Both the position numbers and the translations under genes were made by a program. Source: Litorivivens sp041625575 (GTDB lineage Bacteria > Pseudomonadota > Gammaproteobacteria > Pseudomonadales > Spongiibacteraceae). Taken from it: a stretch of DNA of 64,000 bases. Below, in pieces: positions 26,023-34,767 of this stretch. The stretch spans positions 44,336 through 108,335 of the forward strand of contig JBFJTG010000001.1 in the NCBI GenBank assembly GCA_041625575.1, given 5' to 3'. The notes under the pieces were generated by a model. That model saw nothing but the letters and a program-made list of their open reading frames with translations. It ran no database searches and had not been told where the DNA came from. Numbering within the stretch: position 1 is the first letter of the stretch; the number at the start of each line of letters is the position of its first letter.

Positions 26023-26793
26023 ATGATAGACCCTCGCGCAATCATTGATCCGACTGCGAAGATTGGCGATAACGTCGAGATCGGCCCCTGGACCATCGTT
26101 GGTCCCAGTGTCGAAATTGGCGACGACTGTGTGATTGCCTCGCATGTTGTGCTTAAGGGGCCTACTCGCATGGGCCGAGGAAACAAGATCTATCAATTTT
26201 CCACGATAGGGGATGACACGCCCGACCTGAAATATCAGGGCGAAGAAACTTTTTTGGTGGTTGGTGACAACAACGTCTTCCGCGAAGGTGTGACCATTCA
26301 TCGCGGGACCGTGCAGGACCGTGCTGAAACGACCATCGGCAACAATAATTTGTTTATGGCGTATTCCCATGTGGGCCACGACTCGGTGATCGGTAATCAC
26401 TGCATTATGGTGAATAATTCTGCATTGGCTGGTCACGTTGTCTTGGGTGATTGGTCGATTCTTGCCGGTTATGCTTTGGTGCATCAGTACTGCAAATTAG
26501 GGGCGCATAGCTTCATGGGCATGGGGGCCGCAGTAGGGAAAGATATTCCGGCCTACGTGACGGTAACCGGTAACCCTGGTGAAGCAAAAGGTATTAATGT
26601 TGAAGGACTTAAGCGTCGTGGTTTTAGCGCCGAGGCGATCGCAGCCATTCGTCGCGCCTATAAAATCCTGTACCGGCAGGGCCTGACGGTGGATGAGGCG
26701 CTCGAGGCCATGGCTGACATTGCCGTGACCGCACCGGAAGTGCAAATGCTGATCGACTCGGTTCGGCAGTCTTCACGAGGTATAGTTCGCTAA
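26023..26793 (+). CDS. lpxA: UDP-N-acetylglucosamine acyltransferase LpxA
   Basis: First enzyme of lipid A synthesis; O-acylates UDP-GlcNAc from 3-hydroxyacyl-ACP. The 256-residue protein is a beta-helix trimer type with hexapeptide repeats from the first residues; the catalytic His is in the YSHVGHDSVIG segment (about residue 125), and the C-terminal helical domain starts near GLKRRGFSAEAI. It starts 2 nt after fabZ. The following gap of 147 nt before lpxB is longer than usual. Confidence 0.97.
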   Translation: MIDPRAIIDPTAKIGDNVEIGPWTIVGPSVEIGDDCVIASHVVLKGPTRMGRGNKIYQFSTIGDDTPDLKYQGEETFLVVGDNNVFREGVTIHRGTVQDRAETTIGNNNLFMAYSHVGHDSVIGNHCIMVNNSALAGHVVLGDWSILAGYALVHQYCKLGAHSFMGMGAAVGKDIPAYVTVTGNPGEAKGINVEGLKRRGFSAEAIAAIRRAYKILYRQGLTVDEALEAMADIAVTAPEVQMLIDSVRQSSRGIVR

Positions 26794-26940
26794 GGGTATC
26801 GCTCGCGAAAAAATTTATATTGTGGGATAACAGTCGGGTGGAAGTCCGCCAGGTTTAGTCCCGCATTCACGCCCGCAGGCCGGAGCTGGCAGCGCTGGTT
26901 TCCGCCCGATCTACGCACTAATAAGAAATCGCTGGAGCAC
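26794..26940. other. lpxA-lpxB spacer
   Basis: 147 nt without an annotated gene. In the frame shared by lpxA and lpxB it contains 49 sense codons and no stop, but no ATG, GTG or TTG start, so it is not a longer lpxB. It includes GGTGGAAGTCC (26837-26847) and TCCCGC (26859-26864), which look like pieces of a cobalamin-riboswitch core, but the full element is not there. Confidence 0.4.
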
Positions 26941-28101
26941 ATGGCTAAACGATCTTTACGCATCGGAATGGTTGCCGGTGAAGCCTCAGGGGATATTCTC
27001 GGCGCCGGCCTGATTCAGGCGCTGCAAACCCGGGCAGCGAAATTCAACGCTGATGTGCGCTTCGAGGGCGTTGGCGGGCCGCGCATGCTTGCCGCCGGCT
27101 TTCACAGTGCTTACCCCATGGATCGGCTGTCGGTCATGGGGCTTACCGAGCCGCTAAAGCGACTCCCCGAATTGCTAAGAATGCGCGCCGCATTGAAGGC
27201 CCAGTTCAGCCAGAATTGCGATCTGTTTATTGGTATCGATTCTCCAGATTTTACGCTCAACATTGAAGCCAGCCTGCGTCAGCGCGGAGTAAAAACCGTG
27301 CATTACGTCAGCCCGTCCGTGTGGGCCTGGCGCCGCGGCCGAATAAAAACCATCGCGCGAACCGTGGATTTAATGTTGACGCTATTGCCTTTTGAAGCTG
27401 ATTTTTACACAGCGCATCAGGTGCCGGTTAAGTTTGTCGGGCATCCTCTCGCGGATCAAATTCCGCTAGAGGATCAACGTTCAAGCGCGCGCGAATTTCT
27501 GGGTGTTGATGAATCGGCGCTGGTACTGGCGGTATTGCCGGGCAGCCGTGGAGGCGAAGTCAATCATTTGGCCCCCGCGTTTCTCGATACAGTGGATTGG
27601 CTGCGGCGGGAATTCCCTGCTTTGGAGTGTCTCATTCCCGCAGCAAATAATGAGCGTCGCGCCCAGCTCGAGACACTGCTGGCTGGACGCAATACTCCGG
27701 TGCGTCTGGTCGATGGTTGCTCCCGTGAGGTCATGGCTGCGGCTGATGCCGTGCTGATGGCCTCGGGTACTACCAGCCTAGAGGCCATGCTGTTAAAACG
27801 GCCGATGGTGGTTGCCTACCGTATGGGTGGCATCAGTTATATGATTCTTTCGCGGCTGGTAAAAACCCCTTACATTTCCTTGCCCAACCTGCTGGCAAAC
27901 GAGGCTTTGGTGCCGGAAGTCATACAGGATGATGTGCGGCCCGAGATTTTGGGGCCGCTATTGACTGAGCGCTTGCGTGGAGGGGAATCCGTGGCCGAGA
28001 TCAAGGAGCGCTTTACCGCCCTCCATCGGGATATTGCCTTAAAGGCCAGCGATACCGCAGCGGCTGCGGTCTGGGATCTGCTGGAGTGCCGCAATGGATG
28101 A
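26941..28101 (+). CDS. lpxB: Lipid-A-disaccharide synthase
   Basis: Glycosyltransferase (GT19) that joins lipid X and UDP-2,3-diacylglucosamine. The 386-residue protein starts with RIGMVAGEASGDILGA and contains FEGVGGPRM, the SPSVWAWRRGRI motif and the donor-site region LMASGTTSLEAML. ATG at 26941 has GGAG 5 nt upstream. It overlaps rnhB by 8 nt. Confidence 0.97.
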   Translation: MAKRSLRIGMVAGEASGDILGAGLIQALQTRAAKFNADVRFEGVGGPRMLAAGFHSAYPMDRLSVMGLTEPLKRLPELLRMRAALKAQFSQNCDLFIGIDSPDFTLNIEASLRQRGVKTVHYVSPSVWAWRRGRIKTIARTVDLMLTLLPFEADFYTAHQVPVKFVGHPLADQIPLEDQRSSAREFLGVDESALVLAVLPGSRGGEVNHLAPAFLDTVDWLRREFPALECLIPAANNERRAQLETLLAGRNTPVRLVDGCSREVMAAADAVLMASGTTSLEAMLLKRPMVVAYRMGGISYMILSRLVKTPYISLPNLLANEALVPEVIQDDVRPEILGPLLTERLRGGESVAEIKERFTALHRDIALKASDTAAAAVWDLLECRNG

Positions 28102-28696
28102 TTTATTTGATACTTTTGAGTTTCCCGTACTAACAGCCGGTGTTGACGAAGTGGGTCGCGGCCCTTTGGCGGGCGACGTGGTGACCGCCGCCGTTATTCT
28201 TGATCCGGATCGGCCCATTGCCGGTTTGAATGATTCAAAAAAACTGACAGAAAAAAAGAGGCTGCTGCTCGCGGACGAAATTCGTGAGAAAGCGCTAAGC
28301 TTCAGCGTTGCCCGCGCCTCTATCATTGAAATTGACAGTATCAATATTCTGCAAGCCAGTTTGTTGGCTATGAAGCGGGCCGTCGAAACCCTGAGGGTTC
28401 AGCCTGACTATGTTCTGGTTGATGGAAATAAACTACCCGAGTGGCTGTATCAGGCCAAGGCAATCGTAAAGGGGGATAGTCGCTACGCCTGTATTGCAGC
28501 GGCTTCTATACTTGCCAAAGTAACCCGCGATGCGGAAATGGATGCACTCGCGGCGGATTACCCCGAGTATGGATTTGCCCAGCATAAGGGCTATCCGACC
28601 AAAGTTCATATGCAGGCTTTACGTGAGCACGGCGTGACGCCATTTCACCGACAGTCCTACGCGCCGGTGCGAAAAATTCTTGAGGAGAATATCTAG
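28094..28696 (+). CDS. rnhB: Ribonuclease HII
   Basis: Removes ribonucleotides and RNA primers from RNA:DNA hybrids. The 200-residue protein has the catalytic GVDEVGRGPLAGDV (first Asp and Glu) near residues 16-29 and the AASILAKVTRD motif with the later Asp. It overlaps lpxB at its start and its stop codon shares one base with the dnaE start, which suggests tight co-translation. Confidence 0.97.
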   Translation: MDDLFDTFEFPVLTAGVDEVGRGPLAGDVVTAAVILDPDRPIAGLNDSKKLTEKKRLLLADEIREKALSFSVARASIIEIDSINILQASLLAMKRAVETLRVQPDYVLVDGNKLPEWLYQAKAIVKGDSRYACIAAASILAKVTRDAEMDALAADYPEYGFAQHKGYPTKVHMQALREHGVTPFHRQSYAPVRKILEENI

Positions 28697-31600
28697 TGGC
28701 CGAGACAGAGGCTGGGATGTCAACTGAGCACACGGCAGATATAGTGCCTGAGTTTGTTCACCTGCGGGTGCATTCCGAGTACTCCCTCTCTGACGGTATT
28801 GTCCGCATCAAGCCATTGGTAAAGGCCGTGGCCGGGCAGGGCATGCCAGCCGTTGCACTGACAGATCGCGCCAATTTTTTTGCCCTGATCAAGTTTCATA
28901 AAGCCTGCTATGGCGCTGGTATAAAACCTATATACGGCGCAGATTTTGTACTTAGGGACGACGAGGATCCGGACCACGTTAGCCAGTTGGTGATTCTGGC
29001 GCGCAGTAATGAGGGCTATGCCAATTTACGTTTATTGATTTCAAAAGCTTATCAGGAAGGTCAGCAACAGGGTAAGCCCTACCTTCATCGCAGCTGGCTG
29101 GCAGACCACAGAGAAGGGCTAATCCTGCTTTCAGGTGGACGCGAAGGTGATGTCGGTCAGTTTTTATTAGCGGGCAAGCAAGAGCAAGCAAAAGCCAGGC
29201 TGCAACGCTGGCAGCAGGAGTTTCCGGATTGTTACTACCTCGAGTTGCAGCGAACCAGTCGGGAATATGAAGAAGACTATTTGCACGCGGCCGTTGAACT
29301 TGCTCTCGAATGTGCCTGCCCTGTGGTGGCGACTAACGATGTTCAGTTTCTTGAGACCGACGAATTTGAAGCTCACGAAACCCGCGTATGTATTTCTGAA
29401 GGCCGAACCCTGGACGACCCCAGACGGCCACGCCGATACAGCGACCAGCAATATTTGCGCACGCCACAGGAAATGGCGGAATTGTTTTCAGATATTCCTG
29501 AGGCGCTGGAAAATACGGTGGAAATTGCCAAGCGCTGCAATGTCGAGCTGGAGCTGGGAAAATACTATTTGCCCGAGTACCCCATTCCCAAAGGGATGAC
29601 GCAAGACGAGTTTTTCCGCAAGCTCTCGCACGATGGTCTGGATAAACGTCTTGAATTTTTATTTGACGTGAACGCTCCGGATTTTCCTGAAAAACAAAAG
29701 CTTTATCGGGATCGTCTGGATTTTGAACTGACGATTATCCTGCAAATGGGTTTCCCCGGTTACTTTCTTATCGTTATGGACTTTATTCAGTGGGCGAAGG
29801 ATCACGGTATTCCGGTGGGCCCCGGTCGCGGTTCGGGTGCTGGCTCACTGGTCGCATATTCGCTGAATATTACAGATCTGGACCCCATTGAATACGACCT
29901 GCTGTTCGAGCGCTTTTTGAATCCCGAGCGGGTGTCGATGCCGGACTTTGATGTCGATTTTTGTATGGAGGGTCGCGACCGGGTTATTTCCTATGTGGCG
30001 GACCACTATGGGCGGGAGGCAGTCAGCCAGATCATCACCTTTGGCACGATGGCGGCTAAGGCTGTCGTGCGGGACGTGGCACGGGTACAGGGTAAGCCCT
30101 ATATGGTCGGGGATAAGTTATCCAAACTTATTCCCTTCGAAGTGGGCATGACCCTCGACAAAGCCATAGAAGCCGAAGAACAGCTGCGAGAGTACCTTGA
30201 TGGCGATGAGGCCGGCAGGGAAATCTGGGAAATGGCCGTCAAACTGGAGGGTATAACCCGCGGCGTGGGAAAACATGCGGGCGGGGTTGTTATTGCCCCC
30301 TCGAGGCTCACCGACTTTTCGCCGCTATATTGCGACGAAAGCGGTGCCGGTCTTGTTACCCAGTACGACAAAAACGATGTCGAAGATGCCGGCTTGGTCA
30401 AGTTTGACTTTCTTGGCCTGCGCACGCTCACCATCATTGATTGGGCGCTGGAAATTATCAATCGCAAGCGCGAGAAAGCCGGTGAAGAAGCGCTCGATAT
30501 TATGGCGATTCCGCTGGAAGACGAAGCTTCGTTCAATTTGCTGAAACGGGCGGAGACCACCGCAGTTTTCCAGCTTGAATCACGCGGTATGAAAGACCTG
30601 ATCAAGCGCCTTCTGCCGGACAGGTTTGAAGATATTATCGCACTGGTCGCGCTGTTTCGTCCGGGGCCTTTGCAGTCGGGCATGGTGGACGACTTCATCA
30701 ACCGTAAGCACGGGCGCGAGCAGCCGTCCTATCCGCACCCGCAATACCAGCACGAATGTCTCAAGCCAATTCTGGAGCCTACCTACGGTATTATTCTTTA
30801 CCAGGAACAGGTAATGCAGATCGCTCAGGAAATGGGTGGTTACACTCTGGGTGGCGCTGACCTTTTGCGTCGCGCAATGGGTAAGAAGAAGCCGGAAGAA
30901 ATGGCAAAACAGCGCGATTTGTTTCAGGCCGGTGCGGCTGAAAAAGGTTTTGATGCCAATTTGGCGTCCAATATTTTCGACCTGATGGAAAAATTTGCCG
31001 GTTACGGTTTTAACAAATCGCATTCGGCTGCCTATGCCCTGGTTTCATACCAGACTGCCTGGTTGAAGGCGCATTATCCGGCGGAATTTATGGCTGCGGT
31101 CATGAGTTCGGAATTGGACAATACCGACAAGATCGTAATCTTTATCGAAGAATGCCGTGCGATGAAGTTACCTTTGAAACTTCCGGACGTTAACGAGGGT
31201 GAGTACAAGTTTTCGGTCAACGACAAGGGCGAAATTATTTACGGCCTGGGTGCCATTAAGGGCTTGGGCGAAGGCCCCGTAGAAAATTTAATTGCCGCGC
31301 GCCAGCAGGGCGGCCCCTTTAAAGACCTGTTTGACTTCTGTATTCGAACCGATCCGCGCAAGGTCAACAAGCGCGCGCTGGAAGCACTTATTCGGGCGGG
31401 CGCTTTCGACGAACTAGGTGAAGATCGTGCGGTTTTGATGGCCAGTATGGGCGAGGCCGTTAAGGCCGCCGAGCAAAGTGCCAAAAATGCTGATGCCGGT
31501 ATGCTCGATTTATTTGGCGAGAGTTTTACTTCCGAAGAGGGCGACGTCTACGCCGATTTCCGGAAGGTAAGGCCCTGGAATACACGAGATCGCCTGCAAG

Positions 31601-32220
31601 GTGAAAAAGACACACTCGGCCTGTTCGTGACCGGCCACCCGATTGATGACTACGAAAAGGAATTACGCCAGTTCGTTCAAAAGCGCATTGTTGATCTTAA
31701 GCCGGATAACCACAAACAACAAAAAGTTGCCGGTTTGGTGGTGTCCATGCGCGCGATTAAAACACGGCGCGGGGATATGGCCATTGTTACGCTGGATGAT
31801 CGCTCTGCCCGCATTGACGTTGCGCTGTATTCGGAAATATTTCAGGCCAGCAGGGACAAGCTCGGCAAAGACGAAATTCTGGTGGTGGAGGGTAAGGTTA
31901 CCCCCGACGATTATACCGGTGGCCTGAAAATGTCGGTTGATAGCTTGATGACTATTGACGAGGCCAGGGAAATTCGGGCTCGCCGTTTGAGGCTCTTGCT
32001 GGATTCATCCAGCTTGGCAGATCAATTTGTACAGCGGATTAAATCGCACTTGAATCACGCTCGCGGCGGTAATTGTCCGGTCGTAATAGCCTACCGCCGC
32101 GAGGAATGTACGGCGGATATACAGCTTGGCGAGAATTGGTATGTGCGCCCGAATGACGAGTTGATCACTCGATTGCGTGACGACTGTGGCATAAATAACG
32201 TGGTCATCGATTATGATTAA
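28696..32220 (+). CDS. dnaE: DNA polymerase III subunit alpha
   Basis: Replicative polymerase of class C. The 1174-residue protein has an N-terminal PHP domain (FVHLRVHSEYSLSDG), the palm with GPGRGSGAGS and the catalytic PDFDVDFC motif (about residues 415-422), the tandem helix-hairpin-helix, an OB domain (VAGLVVSMRAIKTRRGDMA) and the tau-binding C-terminus. The GTG at 28696 has GAGGAG 8 nt upstream; an ATG 21 nt later is an alternative start. Full length for the family. Confidence 0.97.
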   Translation: MAETEAGMSTEHTADIVPEFVHLRVHSEYSLSDGIVRIKPLVKAVAGQGMPAVALTDRANFFALIKFHKACYGAGIKPIYGADFVLRDDEDPDHVSQLVILARSNEGYANLRLLISKAYQEGQQQGKPYLHRSWLADHREGLILLSGGREGDVGQFLLAGKQEQAKARLQRWQQEFPDCYYLELQRTSREYEEDYLHAAVELALECACPVVATNDVQFLETDEFEAHETRVCISEGRTLDDPRRPRRYSDQQYLRTPQEMAELFSDIPEALENTVEIAKRCNVELELGKYYLPEYPIPKGMTQDEFFRKLSHDGLDKRLEFLFDVNAPDFPEKQKLYRDRLDFELTIILQMGFPGYFLIVMDFIQWAKDHGIPVGPGRGSGAGSLVAYSLNITDLDPIEYDLLFERFLNPERVSMPDFDVDFCMEGRDRVISYVADHYGREAVSQIITFGTMAAKAVVRDVARVQGKPYMVGDKLSKLIPFEVGMTLDKAIEAEEQLREYLDGDEAGREIWEMAVKLEGITRGVGKHAGGVVIAPSRLTDFSPLYCDESGAGLVTQYDKNDVEDAGLVKFDFLGLRTLTIIDWALEIINRKREKAGEEALDIMAIPLEDEASFNLLKRAETTAVFQLESRGMKDLIKRLLPDRFEDIIALVALFRPGPLQSGMVDDFINRKHGREQPSYPHPQYQHECLKPILEPTYGIILYQEQVMQIAQEMGGYTLGGADLLRRAMGKKKPEEMAKQRDLFQAGAAEKGFDANLASNIFDLMEKFAGYGFNKSHSAAYALVSYQTAWLKAHYPAEFMAAVMSSELDNTDKIVIFIEECRAMKLPLKLPDVNEGEYKFSVNDKGEIIYGLGAIKGLGEGPVENLIAARQQGGPFKDLFDFCIRTDPRKVNKRALEALIRAGAFDELGEDRAVLMASMGEAVKAAEQSAKNADAGMLDLFGESFTSEEGDVYADFRKVRPWNTRDRLQGEKDTLGLFVTGHPIDDYEKELRQFVQKRIVDLKPDNHKQQKVAGLVVSMRAIKTRRGDMAIVTLDDRSARIDVALYSEIFQASRDKLGKDEILVVEGKVTPDDYTGGLKMSVDSLMTIDEAREIRARRLRLLLDSSSLADQFVQRIKSHLNHARGGNCPVVIAYRREECTADIQLGENWYVRPNDELITRLRDDCGINNVVIDYD

Positions 32221-32222
32221 CG

Positions 32223-32251
32223 TATAATGGGCGGCTCTTGAGCCTTGTTTT
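32223..32251 (+). terminator. Weak terminator-like hairpin after dnaE
   Basis: GGCT-CTTG-AGCC (32233-32244) is followed by TTGTTTTT. It is preceded by TATAAT at 32223-32228, a good -10 hexamer without a clear -35. The short region may combine partial termination of the upstream operon with a promoter for accA. Confidence 0.4.
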
Positions 32252-32306
32252 TAAAGAAAAAATAAGTGTTCAGTGTTAACTCACTAGCGACCAAAAAGTA
32301 GCGGGA

Positions 32307-33257
32307 ATGAATCCAAACTACCTCGAATTTGAACAGCCTATAGCCGAACTGGAGATGAAGATTGAGGAGCTCCAGCTGGTTGGCAATGATAATGAACTGA
32401 ATATCTCGGAGGAAATTAACAAGCTCCGCGAGAAAAGTGTGAAGCTGACCGAGAAGATATTCAGCTCCTTAACGCCCTGGGATATCGTCAAGGTCGCGCG
32501 CCACCCGATGCGCCCTTATACCCTCGATTATATTTCACGCGTGTTTGACGATTTTGACGAATTGCACGGTGATCGCCATTTCGGTGACGACAAGGCCATT
32601 ATTGGCGGTATCGCGAGACTTGATGGTATTCCGGTCATGGTGATTGGTCAGGAGAAGGGCCGTGGCGTGCAGGAAAAGGTGCGTCGTAATTTTGGTATGC
32701 CCAAGCCTGAAGGATATCGCAAGGCCCTGCGCCTGATGGAGCTGGCCGAGCGTTTTAAAATGCCGGTTATTACTCTGATCGATACTCCCGGAGCATACCC
32801 CGGTATCGACAGTGAAGAGCGCGGTATCAGCGAGGCCATTGCCCAGAACCTGGCCGTTATGTCGCGCCTAAAAACGCCAATCATTTGTGTAGTTGTCGGT
32901 GAGGGCAGTTCGGGTGGCGCCATTGGTATTGGCGTTGGTGACCACCTGGCCATGCTGCAGTACTCAACCTACTTTGTTATCTCGCCGGAAGGCTGCGCGA
33001 ATATCATCTGGAAGACAACGGATAAGGCACCGGATGCGGCGGAGGCCATGGGTCTCACGTCCACCATCCTTGAGGAGCTTGGCATTGTCGATGCGACCAT
33101 TCCCGAGCCCTTGGGCGGCGCCCACCGGAACATCGACCTGATGGCGGAGCGCCTGAAGAAGCACTTGCTGGCCCAGCTCGAGGATTTACAGTCGCAAGAT
33201 CTGGATGAATTGCTTGCTCGACGCTACGAGCGCCTGATGTCATACGGCAATGCCTGA
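32307..33257 (+). CDS. accA: Acetyl-CoA carboxylase carboxyltransferase subunit alpha
   Basis: With AccD transfers CO2 from carboxybiotin to acetyl-CoA, the first step of fatty acid synthesis. The 316-residue protein begins MNPNYLEFEQPIAELEMKI, a coiled N-terminus typical of AccA, and carries the crotonase-fold core with DTPGAYPGI and GEGSSGGAIGIGVGD. It has the conserved location between dnaE and tilS. Confidence 0.98.
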   Translation: MNPNYLEFEQPIAELEMKIEELQLVGNDNELNISEEINKLREKSVKLTEKIFSSLTPWDIVKVARHPMRPYTLDYISRVFDDFDELHGDRHFGDDKAIIGGIARLDGIPVMVIGQEKGRGVQEKVRRNFGMPKPEGYRKALRLMELAERFKMPVITLIDTPGAYPGIDSEERGISEAIAQNLAVMSRLKTPIICVVVGEGSSGGAIGIGVGDHLAMLQYSTYFVISPEGCANIIWKTTDKAPDAAEAMGLTSTILEELGIVDATIPEPLGGAHRNIDLMAERLKKHLLAQLEDLQSQDLDELLARRYERLMSYGNA

Positions 33258-33288
33258 TCGGGCCCCCAACTAGAGCGGAGAGCTTGCG

Positions 33289-34596
33289 ATGACGCTGGCG
33301 CAGACTCTCCAGTCCGTTTTGACCCCCTATAAAGACCGCAAGCGCTGGGTTGTCGCGCTGAGCGGTGGCCTCGATTCTACGGTTTTGCTACACGCATTGG
33401 CGGCAATGGAGTCGCGTCCGAGGCTTTGCGCTCTTCATGTTCATCACGGTTTACAGGCCCGGGCCGAGCAGTGGTTGCAACATTGCGAGTCGCTATGCGG
33501 TGAACTCGCTATTTCCTTCTCAGCGTTGCGCGTTAGCGTGAATGCCGGTGCCGGGCCCGAGGCGGCCGCCCGGGAGGCCCGTTATCAGGCTTTTTCCGAA
33601 TTTCTGGATAGTGGTGATTTGCTGCTGCAGGGCCATCATCTTGATGATCAAGTTGAAACCTTGTTCCTGCGATTATTGCGCGGCACCGGTATGGATGGTA
33701 TGCAAGGCATCCCTGAGCATAGACCCTTGGCTGCGGCTGAATTACTGAGACCCTTGCTGTCTTTGCCGCGCTCGGCGCTTGAGTCGTACGCTGAGGAAAA
33801 CCACCTGCGTTGGGTAGAAGACCCCAGCAATGCCGACGAGCGTTTCGATAGAAATTATTTGCGCCAGCGCGTTCTGCCCTTGATCGCTGAGCGCTGGCCC
33901 GCTTATCGGCAAACAGTGGGGCGCTTTTCCCGGCTTGCAGGCCAGTTTCATTCCGGCAGGGTGCGCGACTACTCGGATGCGATAAGCCTGGGTAATGAGT
34001 CGGCTAATACCAAACTGGAGCTGATTCCCCTGCGAGCTATGGCCGAACCCGATCGCAAGGTGACTATTCGTCATTGGCTTTCCGGCTTTGGCTTGCGCCC
34101 CAGTGAGGCGCAATTGGAGGCTATCCAAAGGGATGTGGTGTTTTCGGCACAGGACGCCGAGCCACTCTTTGAATTGGACGGCATGCAGTTAAGAAGATTT
34201 AGGGAGCGGCTCTATATCACCGAGCTGGCTGATTTTAACGCCGATTTCGAGCAGAGCTGGGATTTCAAGCAGCCCCTAGTGATTCCGGGGGCCGGCTGCC
34301 TGCGCGCCGAAACCTGCGAGCAAGGTGGCCTATTTGCTGACAAGGTTGTCGTCCGGCTGCGTCAGGGTGGAGAACGCTGCCAGCCTGCCGGGCGCGCTCA
34401 CTCCCGGAGTCTGAAAAAGCTGTTACAGGAATATCACATTGCGCCTTGGCGGCGAGATCGTCTGCCATTGCTCTATGTCCGTGACGAGCTCGCTGCGGTG
34501 GCCGATGTTTGGATTTGCGAAGGATTTACAAGCCCGGATTCGGCCGCAGAGGCCCCTGTGGCGGGTTGGCGCCTGCATTGGTCCCCCCAAGAATAA
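33289..34596 (+). CDS. tilS: tRNA(Ile)-lysidine synthetase TilS
   Basis: Modifies C34 of tRNA-Ile2 to lysidine so that it reads AUA. The PP-loop SGGLDS is at residues 25-30, followed by the N-type ATPase domain with HHLDDQVETLFLRLLRGTG, a middle domain and a C-terminal domain with GGERCQPAGR. Length 435 residues. It is the end of the rpsB-to-tilS run; the suf promoter region follows. Confidence 0.95.
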   Translation: MTLAQTLQSVLTPYKDRKRWVVALSGGLDSTVLLHALAAMESRPRLCALHVHHGLQARAEQWLQHCESLCGELAISFSALRVSVNAGAGPEAAAREARYQAFSEFLDSGDLLLQGHHLDDQVETLFLRLLRGTGMDGMQGIPEHRPLAAAELLRPLLSLPRSALESYAEENHLRWVEDPSNADERFDRNYLRQRVLPLIAERWPAYRQTVGRFSRLAGQFHSGRVRDYSDAISLGNESANTKLELIPLRAMAEPDRKVTIRHWLSGFGLRPSEAQLEAIQRDVVFSAQDAEPLFELDGMQLRRFRERLYITELADFNADFEQSWDFKQPLVIPGAGCLRAETCEQGGLFADKVVVRLRQGGERCQPAGRAHSRSLKKLLQEYHIAPWRRDRLPLLYVRDELAAVADVWICEGFTSPDSAAEAPVAGWRLHWSPQE

Positions 34597-34631
34597 TTCA
34601 GCTGTTATAATGCGCATCCGCATTTTGCATA

Positions 34632-34664
34632 ATAGTTGAGTATTTTACTAAGGTTTGTCAAAAT
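34632..34664 (+). promoter_or_regulatory. suf operon promoter with IscR type-1 box
   Basis: The 25 bp at 34632-34656 read ATAGTTGAGTAT then TTTACTAAGGTTT and match the degenerate type-1 IscR consensus at about 21 positions. The box overlaps a -35-like TTGAGT (34636-34641), which lies 17 bp before a -10-like CAAAAT (34659-34664). A second -10-like TATACT lies at 34723-34728. In E. coli, type-1 sites bind [2Fe-2S]-IscR and repress; the iscR gene about 7 kb downstream keeps all cluster ligands. Confidence 0.7.
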
Positions 34665-34767
34665 ACGGCCTGTGTTCGCGGCTTTTCGGTCGCGACTTCA
34701 CGATGTATGGCTTGGAGTGCGATATACTCTAGCCATTTGATTTCTAAAGATTTTCAGGTTTTTAACT

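Noticed and set aside
26794..26940. LpxB starting further upstream
   Set aside because: The frame is open but has no ATG, GTG or TTG; the ATG at 26941 has GGAG and the LpxB N-terminal motif.
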